Part shown: positions 17,263 through 26,669 of the stretch, piece after piece | Layout: each line of letters begins with the position of its first letter | How positions within the stretch are numbered: position 1 is the first letter of the stretch | Assembly (NCBI GenBank): GCA_013416395.1 | Contig: JACCEP010000004.1 | Coordinates: forward strand, 1-64,000 | Reading direction: 5' to 3' | From: Alcaligenaceae bacterium | Lineage (GTDB): Bacteria; Pseudomonadota; Gammaproteobacteria; Burkholderiales; Burkholderiaceae_B | Length of the DNA: 64,000 bases | Program-made: the position numbers and the translations under genes | The notes under the pieces: generated by a model | Seen by the model: only the letters and a program-made list of their open reading frames with translations | Told to the model about the DNA's origin: nothing | Database searches by the model: none

Positions 17263-18588
17263 ATGAACACCATGCCACAAGGCGCTCCTTTGCGTGCTCA
17301 ACCAGCCGTCTCACTCAGTGACGACGACCTGCTTGATTCTCTGCAACGTGCTGCGTTTGGCTACTTTCTGCAGGCCGTTAATCCGGTCAATGGGCTAATT
17401 GCCGACACCTCACGTGAAAACTCTCCGTGCAGCATAGGCGTGGTGGGGTTTGCGTTATCCGTCTACCCCATTGCCGTACAACGTGGCTGGATGTCGCGGG
17501 CCGACGCCATCAAACGTAGCGTCACCGCGCTAAGTTTCTTCCATGACAGCGATCAAAGTGGGGAGCCGCAGGCAACAGGTTACAAGGGGTTCTATTACCA
17601 CTTTCTCGACATGCACAGCGGTACGCGCATGTGGAGTTCCGAGCTGTCGATGATCGATACGGCATTGCTGCTGGCCGGCGCGCTGACAGCAGCCAGTTTC
17701 TTCACCGAAAACACTGCAGAAGAGACCCGGTTGCGTAAGCTGGTAGACACGCTATACAGGCGCGTCGACTGGTCTTGGGCGCAGGACGGCAAGCCGACGC
17801 TGCGACAAGGCTGGAAGCCTGAGTGCGGGTTTTTTCATTACGGTTGGGACGGCTACAACGAAGGCATCGTGCTGTACGTGCTGGCGTTAGGCTCGCCGAC
17901 GCACCCCATTAACAGTGATCACTACGCGGCGTGGACGAAGACGTACCAATGGGAAAACCTGTACGACATTGATTTTTTATACGCAGGGCCGCTCTTTATT
18001 CACCAGTTTTCGCATGCCTGGCTCGACTTTCGTGGTATCCGCGATCAGTTCATGCGCGAGAAGCACTGTGATTATTTCGAGAATAGTCGACGTGCAACAC
18101 AAGTGCAGCGCGAATATACGCGGCGCAATCCGCACAGTTTTAGGGGTTACGATGAAGATTGCTGGGGACTGACGGCCTGCGATGGCCCTAGCCAGCAACA
18201 GTCTGAACTGGCGCACGAACGCCGCCGTTTGTTCGGTTATGCCGCGCGCGGCGTGCCATATGGCCCTGATGATGGCACGCTTAGCGGCTGGGCTGCGTTG
18301 GCATCGCTTCCGTTCGCACCCGAAGACGCTTTACGCGCAGCGCGGCGTATGCTCGATCGCTATCCGGAGATGTTGCCCGCCGGGCAGTACGCCAGCAGCT
18401 TTAATCCAGGTTTGGCCAAGGCGGAGCACGCAGCGTGGGTTTCGGCCGGCCACTATGGGCTCGACCAGGGCATCGTGCTGATGATGATCGAAAACTATCG
18501 CAGTGGACTCATTTGGCAGCTATTGCGGGGCTGTCCCGCGATTCGCTCAGGTCTGCGCCGTGCAGGCTTTCGCGGCGGATGGTTATAG
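17263..18588 (+). CDS. Glucoamylase-family protein (PF10091 / GH144-like)
   Basis: 441 residues with the family hallmarks: FGYFLQAVNPVNGLIADTS near the start, then IGVVGFALSVYPIAVQRGW, GFYYHFLDMHSGTR, ELSMIDTALLLAGAL, and the catalytic-region segments GWDGYNEGIVLYVLALGSP and GYDEDCWGLTACDGP. Related proteins are exo- or endo-acting beta-1,2-glucan hydrolases. No signal peptide is visible, although many relatives are exported. ATG at 17263 is chosen because GGAG lies seven bases upstream; an in-frame ATG at 17257 is too close to it. The next gene starts three bases after its stop, so the two are coupled. Confidence 0.83.
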   Translation: MNTMPQGAPLRAQPAVSLSDDDLLDSLQRAAFGYFLQAVNPVNGLIADTSRENSPCSIGVVGFALSVYPIAVQRGWMSRADAIKRSVTALSFFHDSDQSGEPQATGYKGFYYHFLDMHSGTRMWSSELSMIDTALLLAGALTAASFFTENTAEETRLRKLVDTLYRRVDWSWAQDGKPTLRQGWKPECGFFHYGWDGYNEGIVLYVLALGSPTHPINSDHYAAWTKTYQWENLYDIDFLYAGPLFIHQFSHAWLDFRGIRDQFMREKHCDYFENSRRATQVQREYTRRNPHSFRGYDEDCWGLTACDGPSQQQSELAHERRRLFGYAARGVPYGPDDGTLSGWAALASLPFAPEDALRAARRMLDRYPEMLPAGQYASSFNPGLAKAEHAAWVSAGHYGLDQGIVLMMIENYRSGLIWQLLRGCPAIRSGLRRAGFRGGWL

Positions 18589-18591
18589 CGC

Positions 18592-20133
18592 ATGCCTATC
18601 TCCGCAGCCCCTCTGGTTTCCGAAAGTCTCACCGCCGCGCCGCTCGACGAGGCCGAGCGCGACCGGCGTGCTCACGTACGCCCACCCGACTGGAAGAACC
18701 CGGCACCGGCCACGCTCTATGACCTGGTGGTTATCGGAGGCGGCAAGTCTGGGCTGGTGGCAGCCCATACGGCGGCAGCGCAAGGCGTAAAAGTTGCGTT
18801 GGTCGAGCGGCGATTCCTTGGCGGTAATTGCCTGAATACCGGCTGTGTGCCGTCTAAGGCGCTCATTCGCAGCTCACGCTTGTACGCTGAAATGCGCGAG
18901 GCAGTCCAATTCGGCGTTGAGACGCCAGCGAGCATCCCCGTCGACTTTGCCATGGTAATGCGACATATGCGTGAGGTTCGTGCTCGCTTAAGCCGCGGCA
19001 GTTCAGTGCAGGAGCTAGTGACGGCGGGTGTAGACGTATTCTTTGGGCAGGCGCAATTTACCGGGCCGGCTGCGCTGGAGGTGGAGGGTGCCGTGCTGCA
19101 CTTTCGCAAGGCAGTTATCGCCACGGGTGCACGATCGGACGTGCCGTCGATTCCGGGCTTGGAGGCCGCAGGTTTCCTTACCAATGAGCACGTCTTCAAT
19201 ATCGTCGAGTTGCCGCCGCGCTTGCTGGTCATTGGGGGTGGCCCTCTTGGTTGTGAAATGGCGCAAGCGTTCTGCCGTTTCGGCGCACATACCACAATCG
19301 TTCAGCATTGGCCGCTGTTTCTGCCAAAAGAGGAGCGCGACGCGGCGCAGATTTTGTCTGACGCGTTTTCTCGTGACGGCATCGAAGTGCGATTGAATAC
19401 TGAAGTGGTGGGTGTGCGGGTGGAGGGCGGCCAGAAACTGGTTGATCTGCTTAGTGACGACTACCACAGCACCATCGCAGTGGATGCGATTCTTACAGGC
19501 ACCGGCCGTGTGCCTAACGTCGAGGGTCTGAGTCTGAAAGCGGCTGGTGTCAATTTTGATGATGATCGCGGCGTGCATGTCGATGATTTCATGCGCACGA
19601 GTAATCGCCAAATCTATGCCGCCGGTGATGTCTGTTTAGAGCATAAATTCGACAACACGGCCGATGCCAGCGCACGCATCGCGGTGCACAATGCCTTACG
19701 ATCGGGCCGCCGTCGCTTCAGTAAATTGACCATACCCTGGTGCACCTACACCGACCCCGAGGTCGCGCACGTTGGCATGTACGTGCGGCAGGCGCGTGAG
19801 CGCGGTATTCCCGTAAAGACCTTTACTATTTTAATGCACGATGTTGATCGTGCAGTCGTCGACGGCGAAGAGGCGGGCTTTGTGAAAATCCATGTGCGTG
19901 AGGGCAGCGACGAAATTTTAGGCGCGGCGATTGTCGCTCGACATGCCGGCGAAATGATTAACGAGATTACCCTGGCGATGGTCGCCAATGTCGGTTTGCG
20001 CGGACTGAGCCGCGTCATGCACCCATACCCAACCCAGGCCGCAGCGATCACAAAGGCGGCGGATGCCTGCGAGCGTGCCTACTACCGACTGCCACTCTGG
20101 ACGCAGTTGCGACACTGGCTGCAGCGACGTTAA
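18592..20133 (+). CDS. MerA-like FAD/NAD(P) disulfide oxidoreductase
   Basis: 513 residues. An extra N-terminal segment of about 40 residues precedes the FAD motif (DLVVIGGGKSGLVAAHTAAAQG). The redox-active pair is in GGNCLNTGCVPSKALIRS, followed by the NAD(P) fold (RLLVIGGGPLGCEMAQAF), the second FAD motif (QIYAAGDVC) and the dimer domain ending HPYPTQAAAITKAAD. Proteins like this are often annotated mercuric reductase, but there is no heavy-metal-associated domain and no C-terminal cysteine pair, and no other mer gene is near. It reduces an unknown disulfide or quinone-like substrate. It is in an operon with the glucoamylase-like gene. Confidence 0.85.
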   Translation: MPISAAPLVSESLTAAPLDEAERDRRAHVRPPDWKNPAPATLYDLVVIGGGKSGLVAAHTAAAQGVKVALVERRFLGGNCLNTGCVPSKALIRSSRLYAEMREAVQFGVETPASIPVDFAMVMRHMREVRARLSRGSSVQELVTAGVDVFFGQAQFTGPAALEVEGAVLHFRKAVIATGARSDVPSIPGLEAAGFLTNEHVFNIVELPPRLLVIGGGPLGCEMAQAFCRFGAHTTIVQHWPLFLPKEERDAAQILSDAFSRDGIEVRLNTEVVGVRVEGGQKLVDLLSDDYHSTIAVDAILTGTGRVPNVEGLSLKAAGVNFDDDRGVHVDDFMRTSNRQIYAAGDVCLEHKFDNTADASARIAVHNALRSGRRRFSKLTIPWCTYTDPEVAHVGMYVRQARERGIPVKTFTILMHDVDRAVVDGEEAGFVKIHVREGSDEILGAAIVARHAGEMINEITLAMVANVGLRGLSRVMHPYPTQAAAITKAADACERAYYRLPLWTQLRHWLQRR

Positions 20134-20189
20134 TTACTCGCTTGAGCGCGACTGCCCACAGGCTTGTAGTAAGCCCGCATCGGCCCGCA

Positions 20190-20951
20190 TCAAGTCATTA
20201 ACCAACCACCTGCCACGTCAAGAATCTGGCCAGTAACAAACCTGGCCTGATCCGAAGCGAAAAATATGCAGGCATCGGCCACTTCTTCGGGTGTGCCCAA
20301 GCGCTTAAGTGCCGTCACTTGTGTGACGGCATCGTTTGTTTCTTGCGATACGCTTTTTAATAGCGGCGTGTTGATTCTGCCGGGAGCCAGACCGTTGACG
20401 GTAATGTTGTACTCACCCAATTCAGCGGCCCAATGACGGGTGGCACCGATGAGTGCCGCCTTGGTGGCTGCGTAATGTGCTGCCACGATATCGCAGTACG
20501 CCTTTCCCGCAACCGACGACATGTTAATGATGCGCCCCTCGCGCTTTTGGATCATGCCTGGGGTGACCAGACGAGACATGTAGAAAACGCTGTTCAAATT
20601 TACTGAAACAACGTTATCCCATTCTTCTGGTGGCATCTCCCATACTTTCAGAGCCCGACCATCATGCTTGGGCGAAATGCCGACATTGTTTACCAAAATA
20701 TCAATATCGCCCAGTTTGTCTTTGATGGCGGCGTGGGCTGACTCGCACTGCGCAAAGTTTGCAACATTGGCGTTTACGTAAAAGACAGTATGGCCTGCTG
20801 CACTCAGCTCGTCCTGGAATTTTTTGCCGGCTTCAGCGTTCAGGTCTACCAGACCTACACGCGCACCCTCGGCCACCAAGGCGTGTACGATGGCCGAACC
20901 TATGCCGCCTACCGCCCCGGTTACCAGGGCGACTTTATTGGCCAGCCTCAT
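20190..20951 (-). CDS. Short-chain dehydrogenase/reductase (FabG-like)
   Basis: 253 residues, classical SDR. The cofactor motif is TGAVGGIGSA near residue 12, then NNVGIS, and the catalytic Ser plus YAATK (INMSSVAGKAYCDIVAAHYAATK). The acidic residue after the second strand (LVDLN) suggests NAD preference. It ends GGWLMT. The start overlaps the stop of the upstream quinone oxidoreductase gene (ATGA), so it is the last gene of the liv catabolic operon. It probably oxidises a hydroxyl of the transported substrate or a downstream intermediate. Confidence 0.9.
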   Translation of the reverse strand: MRLANKVALVTGAVGGIGSAIVHALVAEGARVGLVDLNAEAGKKFQDELSAAGHTVFYVNANVANFAQCESAHAAIKDKLGDIDILVNNVGISPKHDGRALKVWEMPPEEWDNVVSVNLNSVFYMSRLVTPGMIQKREGRIINMSSVAGKAYCDIVAAHYAATKAALIGATRHWAAELGEYNITVNGLAPGRINTPLLKSVSQETNDAVTQVTALKRLGTPEEVADACIFFASDQARFVTGQILDVAGGWLMT

Positions 20952-21949
20952 ATAGCGTCCTTGATCTTGAGCGCAATTTTGCCAATGTGACGGCTGCTTT
21001 CCATGAGGTCATGCGCCTTGCTCACTTCGTTCATGGGGAAGACGGTATGGATGATCGGTGTGCACCGACCTTTTTCCATTAATGGCACCACCTGTTCGCT
21101 CAAGGCTTTGGCGATTTCTCCTTTGTCTTCATCGCTGCGTGGACGTAGCGTCGAACCCGTAAACGTCAGACGCTTGATCATGACAGGCAGGGCATCGATC
21201 TGCGTTTTGCTACCTTCAAGAAAAGCAATTTGAACCAGGCGGCCGTTGAGTGCCAGGCTATGAATGTTTCGGTTGATGTAGTCGCCGCCCACCATATCCA
21301 GAATGACGTCCATGCCATAGCCGTCGGTCATTTCTCGTACCACTTCTTTGAAATCTTGCTCTTTGTACAAAATGGTGTGTGCCGCGCCGGCTTTTTTGCA
21401 GGCCTCGGCTTTTTCGCTGTTACCAACCGTGGTCCATACTTCGGCACCAAACGCGTTGGCAAGCTGAATGGCTGTTAAGCCAATGCCGCTTGAGCCACCA
21501 TGAACCAGAAACTTTTCGCCTTTGCGCAAGCCGCCACGTTCGAACAGGTTGGTCCAGACCGTGAAGTAGTTTTCAGGGATGCAGGCAGCGCTTAGCATGT
21601 CCAGGCCTTTGGGGATGGGCAGACAGTGACGCTCATCGGCCAGGCAGTACTCCGCGTAACCGCCGCCAGGGGTCAGGGCGCAGACTTCATCGCCTACCTT
21701 GCGGTCATGTACGCCGGGGCCAACGGCGGTGATTACGCCAGAAACTTCCAGGCCTAAATAGGGCGATGCACCGGGCGGGGGCGGATACATCCCCGAGCGT
21801 TGCAAGACATCAGGGCGGTTCACTCCGGCGTAGTGCACTTGGATCAGAACCTGCCTGCCTGCAGGCGCAAGCATGTTCTGTTCTTTAATTTGCATGCAGT
21901 CAGATGCACCACCATTGCCATGATCAATAAATTTAAATGTAGACGACAT
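20948..21949 (-). CDS. NADPH:quinone oxidoreductase (MDR family)
   Basis: 333 residues from MSSTFKFIDHGNGG at 21949; a reading from 22024 would run into livF. It is a zinc-free medium-chain dehydrogenase of the QOR/PIG3 type: VHYAGVNRPDVLQRSGMYPPPPGAS is the PIG3 signature, and LVHGGSSGIGLTAIQLA is the nucleotide motif. It reduces quinones or enones with NADPH. It sits between livF and the SDR gene, 22 bases after livF and overlapping the SDR by 4 nt. Confidence 0.9.
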   Translation of the reverse strand: MSSTFKFIDHGNGGASDCMQIKEQNMLAPAGRQVLIQVHYAGVNRPDVLQRSGMYPPPPGASPYLGLEVSGVITAVGPGVHDRKVGDEVCALTPGGGYAEYCLADERHCLPIPKGLDMLSAACIPENYFTVWTNLFERGGLRKGEKFLVHGGSSGIGLTAIQLANAFGAEVWTTVGNSEKAEACKKAGAAHTILYKEQDFKEVVREMTDGYGMDVILDMVGGDYINRNIHSLALNGRLVQIAFLEGSKTQIDALPVMIKRLTFTGSTLRPRSDEDKGEIAKALSEQVVPLMEKGRCTPIIHTVFPMNEVSKAHDLMESSRHIGKIALKIKDAI

Positions 21950-21971
21950 GTTTTTCTCGGTTAACGAATAA

Positions 21972-22676
21972 TTAATGGCCCAGATAGGCTTTCTTGATAT
22001 GGGCATTGCCCAGAAGCTCTGCACCTGTGCCGGTCATGACGATGGCACCGTTTTCAAGTACATAACCTCGGTCAGCCAAACGCAGCGTTTTGAATACGTT
22101 TTGTTCAACGAGCAGAACCGTTACGCCGTGGTTGGTGATGTCGCGCACAATATCGAACATCTGCTGCACCAGTATGGGTGACAGACCCAGAGAGGGCTCA
22201 TCGAACATCAGCAGCTTGGGGTTGGCCATCATGCCGCGCGCAATGGCAACCATTTGCTGCTCGCCGCCCGACAACGAGCCGGCCAGCTGATTCAGGCGTT
22301 CTTTCACGCGCGGAAAAATCTGCAATACTTCATCCATTTTCTGGTGAACAATGGGGCGCGCAGATCGTTTGAATGACCCCATGATCAGGTTGTCGCGTAC
22401 GGTAAAGTGGGGAAACAACTGTCGGCCCTCAGGGATCATGCTGATGCCGCTTTCGACCACGTCATAGGTTGAGCTTCCGGTTATGTCCCGGCCTTCGAAC
22501 TCAATTTTTCCCGATGTGGGCATAATCACACCGCACAGCGTCTTAAGTGTGGTCGTTTTTCCCGCGCCGTTGGCACCGATCAGTGTGACGATCTCGCCTT
22601 TGTTTACTTCGAAGTTAAGACCGTTGAGCACCTGGGTTTTGCCATAGCCCGACTGTAAGTTTGATACTTTAAGCAT
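21972..22676 (-). CDS. livF: Branched-chain-type ABC transporter ATP-binding protein LivF
   Basis: 234 residues: Walker A GANGAGKTTTLK, signature LSGGEQQMVAIARGMM, Walker B LLMFDEPSLGLSP and the switch region LLVEQN. Length and the YLGH C-terminus are typical of LivF. ATG at 22676 overlaps the end of the livM-livG fusion by eight bases and has AAGGAG eight bases upstream. Together with LivG it powers uptake through LivH/LivM. The transported compound is probably not leucine, given the catabolic neighbours. Confidence 0.92.
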   Translation of the reverse strand: MLKVSNLQSGYGKTQVLNGLNFEVNKGEIVTLIGANGAGKTTTLKTLCGVIMPTSGKIEFEGRDITGSSTYDVVESGISMIPEGRQLFPHFTVRDNLIMGSFKRSARPIVHQKMDEVLQIFPRVKERLNQLAGSLSGGEQQMVAIARGMMANPKLLMFDEPSLGLSPILVQQMFDIVRDITNHGVTVLLVEQNVFKTLRLADRGYVLENGAIVMTGTGAELLGNAHIKKAYLGH

Positions 22677-24450
22677 CGGCGTACTCCTTGCCCAGATATG
22701 CTTCGATGACGGCAGGGTTTTCGACCACCTCTTGAGGAGGGCCGCTGACCAGGACCTTGCCTTCATTAATAACAATGATTCGGTCTGACAGTGCCATCGT
22801 GGCCTGCATCATGTGTTCAATCAGCAAAATAGACACACCAGAATCGCGTATGCGACGCAACATCTGTACGGCTTTCTCCACGTCTGATGGGTTCAGGCCG
22901 GCCATGACCTCATCGAGCAACAAGATATTTGGTCGAATAGCCAGTGCTCGGGCTATTTCCAGGCGTTTCATGCCACCGACGGTCAGGTTGCGGGCTTCGG
23001 TATTCAGGTACTTGGTCAGATCAGTTTGTTCTGCAATATCGAGTGCGGCCTGCTCGGCTTCTTCTCGATCAGCCGTGTTAATGAACGCGCCAAGCATAAT
23101 GTTCTCGAGTACTGTCAGGCCCGTGAATGGTTTGGCCGTTTGAAAAGTGCGGCCCAGGCCTTTGTGAGCAAACTCGTCAGGTGACTTGCAGTGAACCCAT
23201 TTGCCATCTCGGTCGAGCAGCGAAACCGTGCCTTTGTCGGGCGCAAGAAAGCCGGACATCTGGTTGAAGACCGTGGTTTTGCCCGCGCCGTTGGGCCCGA
23301 TAATGGCGAGTATCTCGTTTTTGTAGAGTTCCAGCGATACATTGTTGGTCGCCTTCAGACCGCCAAAGCTTTTGTATAACCCTTCAGCTTTTAATACAGG
23401 CATGCCGGGTTTAAGCGTATGGCCGCTTTCCATCTCGTGCAAATATTTCTGCTTGATAGGCCTTGTGCCAAGATAGGGCAACCGTGCCAGAAGCTTTTCT
23501 ACTCTGGGGCCAAATGCGCCCGCCAGCCCATGAGGAATGGTCAGCACAACGACCACCAAGATAATGCCGTAGACCAAACCGTGCATACCATTGCCGACGC
23601 TGCTTAGCCACCCGCGAGCCAGCTCGGCAATGGGCAACACCAGAAATGCGCCGGCGATAGGGCCCGATATAGTGCCTAAACCGCCGATAAGGGCGAACAT
23701 GGCGATCTGAATCGATAGCTCAAGGGAAAACGCCGAGGCGGGTTCAACAAAGGTCAGATATGTAATGTGGAACGTGCCGATAACGCTGGTGAGCATGGCG
23801 GAGATGACCGCTGCCCGTATTTTCATTTTTGCGGTTGCGATACCTACTGCCTTGGCGGCATCTTCGCGTTCTCGGATGGCAATCAGGTAATGGCCCATGC
23901 GCGACTTGCGTACATACCACGAGGCCCAAACTACCATAATAAATAAGAAGAAAGCGATATAGACGTAGTTAATTTTTTCACGAAAGACAATCCAGGCCCA
24001 GCCGATATTCAGCGGAAGACTGATGCCGCTGGAGCCGCCTGTCCAGCTTTCTTCGTGAATGACTAACAGGCGCACAACTTCGAGAATGGCGATGGTGGCT
24101 AATGCAAAAAACGGACCTTTCAGGCGCAGTGTGGGGTAGCTGATAATAATCGCAACCACGCCCGAAATAGCCGCCCCGACAAACATGCCAATCCAGGGAA
24201 CTATGCCAAAGTTCTGGGTTAACAGCGTGGAGGTATAGCCGCCTATTCCGTAGAACACGGCATGACCCAGAGACAGCTGGCCCGCATAACCGCCTACGAT
24301 GTTCCAGGCTACTGATAGCGCCGCGAAAACAAAAAGCAGCACGAATAGGTTGGTCCAGAATGAACTGCCCATGACCACAGGGATCAGGAGCATGATGGCC
24401 AGCAGTATTACGCTGACATAGGCCTTGGGGCTACGAAAATCAGGAAACAA
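22669..24450 (-). CDS. LivM-LivG fusion: ABC permease plus ATP-binding protein
   Basis: 593 residues. Residues 1 to about 325 form a LivM permease with about ten membrane segments (GGYAGQLSLGHAVFYGIGGY, then GLGTISGPIAGA near 250). A linker of about 25 residues joins it to a complete LivG ATPase: Walker A GPNGAGKTT, GLGRTFQ, signature LTVGGMKRLEIARALA, Walker B ILLLDEVMAGLNP. The signature has VGG in place of SGG. Separate livM and livG genes are the usual arrangement; the fusion is continuous, with no stop or frameshift. It lies between livH (12 bases upstream) and livF (overlapping). Confidence 0.93.
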   Translation of the reverse strand: MFPDFRSPKAYVSVILLAIMLLIPVVMGSSFWTNLFVLLFVFAALSVAWNIVGGYAGQLSLGHAVFYGIGGYTSTLLTQNFGIVPWIGMFVGAAISGVVAIIISYPTLRLKGPFFALATIAILEVVRLLVIHEESWTGGSSGISLPLNIGWAWIVFREKINYVYIAFFLFIMVVWASWYVRKSRMGHYLIAIREREDAAKAVGIATAKMKIRAAVISAMLTSVIGTFHITYLTFVEPASAFSLELSIQIAMFALIGGLGTISGPIAGAFLVLPIAELARGWLSSVGNGMHGLVYGIILVVVVLTIPHGLAGAFGPRVEKLLARLPYLGTRPIKQKYLHEMESGHTLKPGMPVLKAEGLYKSFGGLKATNNVSLELYKNEILAIIGPNGAGKTTVFNQMSGFLAPDKGTVSLLDRDGKWVHCKSPDEFAHKGLGRTFQTAKPFTGLTVLENIMLGAFINTADREEAEQAALDIAEQTDLTKYLNTEARNLTVGGMKRLEIARALAIRPNILLLDEVMAGLNPSDVEKAVQMLRRIRDSGVSILLIEHMMQATMALSDRIIVINEGKVLVSGPPQEVVENPAVIEAYLGKEYADA

Positions 24451-24462
24451 GGCTCACTCCTT

Positions 24463-25329
24463 TTATTCTGTGCCGAAGCCGAAAAGGCCGTTCGGACGCA
24501 CAACGAGTATCAGCAGGAAAATGCCGAAATAAACAACTTCTTTTAAGTCGGGAGCGATGTAGTAGCCGGCCATTGTGTCGATAACACCAATAATCATGGA
24601 GCCCGCGACGGCACCATAAAGGCTGCCCATGCCACCGAGCACCACAATCACAAAAGCTGTGAGCACAAAGTAGGTACCCACGGTAGGGAAGACTGGATAC
24701 TGCGGCGCCAGCAGGCCGGCCGCGATGCCTACAAAGGCGGTGCCTAGGCCAAACGCAACGATATATACCGTTTTTACGTTAATGCCCATTAGCATGGCCG
24801 CATAGCGATGCTGCGCAACTGCACGAAGCGCACGGCCCAGATAGGTGCGATGCATAAACAAGTGCAACAGTACGGCCAGACATAGCGCGACAACGAATGT
24901 GACGATTTGGCCGGTTACCATGGTGAAGCCGCCCACCGTAATGGCACTCGTACCTGTTTCAACGGAGGCCCGATATACGTTTGCACCGAACAGCACAAGT
25001 GCCAGATTCAGCAAAATAGTCGAGAGCCCGACGGTAGCAAAAATCTGTATGTGCTCATCAGCGTCGAGCAATGGCTCAATGATGATCTTTTGCGTCAAAC
25101 CGCCAAGCGCGAACAGGACGATGGCAACCGGGACCAGTCCCACGTACGGGTGAATGCCAAAATTGGCAGCCAACAGATAGATCATGTACATGCCGATCAT
25201 CAGAAATTCGCCGTGTGCGAAATTGATCACCCGCACTACACCGAAAATCAATGTAAGCCCCAGGCTGATAATCGTGTAAGCCCCACCTAGCAGCAGTCCG
25301 TTAATGAGCAGCTGAATAAAAATATCCAT
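24463..25329 (-). CDS. livH: Branched-chain-type ABC transporter permease LivH
   Basis: 288 residues with about eight membrane segments. The N-terminal QLLINGLLLGGAYTIISLGL and FGVVRVINFAHGEFLMIGMY, and the C-terminal VIVVLGGMGSLYGAVAGSMI, are diagnostic of LivH. It forms the membrane channel with the LivM part of the next gene. It is separated from livK by a strong hairpin (25358-25388), so its expression is probably lower than that of the binding protein. Confidence 0.93.
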   Translation of the reverse strand: MDIFIQLLINGLLLGGAYTIISLGLTLIFGVVRVINFAHGEFLMIGMYMIYLLAANFGIHPYVGLVPVAIVLFALGGLTQKIIIEPLLDADEHIQIFATVGLSTILLNLALVLFGANVYRASVETGTSAITVGGFTMVTGQIVTFVVALCLAVLLHLFMHRTYLGRALRAVAQHRYAAMLMGINVKTVYIVAFGLGTAFVGIAAGLLAPQYPVFPTVGTYFVLTAFVIVVLGGMGSLYGAVAGSMIIGVIDTMAGYYIAPDLKEVVYFGIFLLILVVRPNGLFGFGTE

Positions 25330-25357
25330 GGCGCAACCTTATGAAGCATGAAAAAAC

Positions 25358-25388
25358 CAGGCATCCAAATGGATGCCTGCTTTTTTTT
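25358..25388. terminator. Hairpin terminator/attenuator between livK and livH
   Basis: CAGGCATCC and GGATGCCTG (25358-25366 and 25371-25379) form a perfect 9-bp stem with an AAAT loop. T-runs flank it on both strands (eight T on the plus strand, six on the minus strand). In the minus-strand operon it falls between the binding-protein gene and the permease gene, where partial termination would favour LivK. Confidence 0.85.
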
Positions 25389-25401
25389 CAACGGGCTATC
25401 G

Positions 25402-26604
25402 TTATTTCTTATTGAAAATCGGCTTGCCCAAGGCTAGGTTTTCAGGCAATACCGTAACCAGTTTGCCGTCTTGCCATTGCATGGTGTAGAACGTAGAAGC
25501 CTTGTTTTGGCCATCTTCGCCAAAATCAAAGGCCCAGCCGTTAGCGGTAGATCCAGCAGGCTTCTTGTATGCCAATACAGCTTCACGGATTTTGTCCGCA
25601 TTGGTCGACTTGGCATTGGCCATGGCTTCAAGAAAGGCTTTTGCACCAACATAGTTGGCCAGGCTGTGCCCCGATTGCGGTCCGCTGTTGTAAGCGGTCT
25701 GGTAATCACTCAAGAATTTTTCAAGACCGGGGGCGCCAGCGGGGTTGATAGACGCCTGCGGAAAGTCCAGGTCAAAGACGCCGTTGATGTCAGGGCCGAC
25801 AGCTTTGGCGGTGTCTGCTAACGAATAGCCGCCACCTGCACCAACGATGACCTCAGGATTAAAGCCAGCGGCTTTGGCCTGGCTGAAAAACAAAATGGCA
25901 TCGTTCTGATACGCGGTATGCAGCACGACGTTTACGTTTGCACCTTTCAGTCTGAGAATCAGCGAAGACAGGTCGACGGTCTTGTTCGAATAGGGCAGTA
26001 CTTCTGCTACTTTGTAGCCCAGTTCACCGGCGCGCTTTTTCTCGGTGGCGCCGACGTCAGTGCCGTAGGGGCCGTCTTCGTGGATGATCCCGATGACGAT
26101 ATTATCCTTATTCATGCCCATGCCAGGTGCGATGGTTTTATCCAGCGCATCAACGACGGCAACACCATAAAGACCTGTGTTCGGGTTGCTGCGAAACAGG
26201 TATTTATAGCCGCGCGTAGTAATCTTGTGCGCCGTAGCGCCAAGTTCAAAATACGGTATGCCTGCCAGTTCAGTGACAGGAGTGGCAGCATACGAAATGC
26301 CTGATGCATAGCTGCCGAACACGGCAACAACGCCTTCGGAAGTCAGGCGCTTGGTTTCAGAAACGGCCTGGGTAGGATCAACCGCGTCAGCCTTCAGTAT
26401 GACGATTTTTTCGCCATTCAGGCCACCGGCAGCGTTCGCTTCGTTAACGGCAATTTCCAGCCCGCGAAAGCTTTCTTGTCCCAGAAGGGCAAGGGCGCCA
26501 CTAAATGGGAATACGGCACCAACCTTTACATCAGCTGATGCGGCGCCTGTAACCAGAACACTGCATGTCGCGAAGGCCAGCGCTATTTTGTTCAGTTTAA
26601 ACAT
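25402..26604 (-). CDS. ABC transporter substrate-binding protein LivK-like
   Basis: 400 residues with a clear signal peptide (positively charged MFKLNK, hydrophobic core, cleavage after GAASA near residue 24), then a type I periplasmic binding fold (VKVGAVFPFSGALALLGQESFRG). The ligand region SYASGISYAATPVTEL is where the amino-acid-contacting Ser/Thr residues of LivJ lie. First gene of the transport operon. Its promoter region carries an AT-rich 13-mer (26670-26682) shared with the gntR/aroE-like intergenic region. Confidence 0.92.
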   Translation of the reverse strand: MFKLNKIALAFATCSVLVTGAASADVKVGAVFPFSGALALLGQESFRGLEIAVNEANAAGGLNGEKIVILKADAVDPTQAVSETKRLTSEGVVAVFGSYASGISYAATPVTELAGIPYFELGATAHKITTRGYKYLFRSNPNTGLYGVAVVDALDKTIAPGMGMNKDNIVIGIIHEDGPYGTDVGATEKKRAGELGYKVAEVLPYSNKTVDLSSLILRLKGANVNVVLHTAYQNDAILFFSQAKAAGFNPEVIVGAGGGYSLADTAKAVGPDINGVFDLDFPQASINPAGAPGLEKFLSDYQTAYNSGPQSGHSLANYVGAKAFLEAMANAKSTNADKIREAVLAYKKPAGSTANGWAFDFGEDGQNKASTFYTMQWQDGKLVTVLPENLALGKPIFNKK

Positions 26605-26669
26605 GTGTGTAGGCTCCTGCTTTTATGTGTAGGAATCAGAGGGCGAGCCCATTGTCTCCGGGCTGGAAA

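Noticed and set aside
18592-20133. Mercury resistance gene merA
   Set aside because: No heavy-metal-associated domain, no C-terminal cysteine pair, and no other mer genes nearby.
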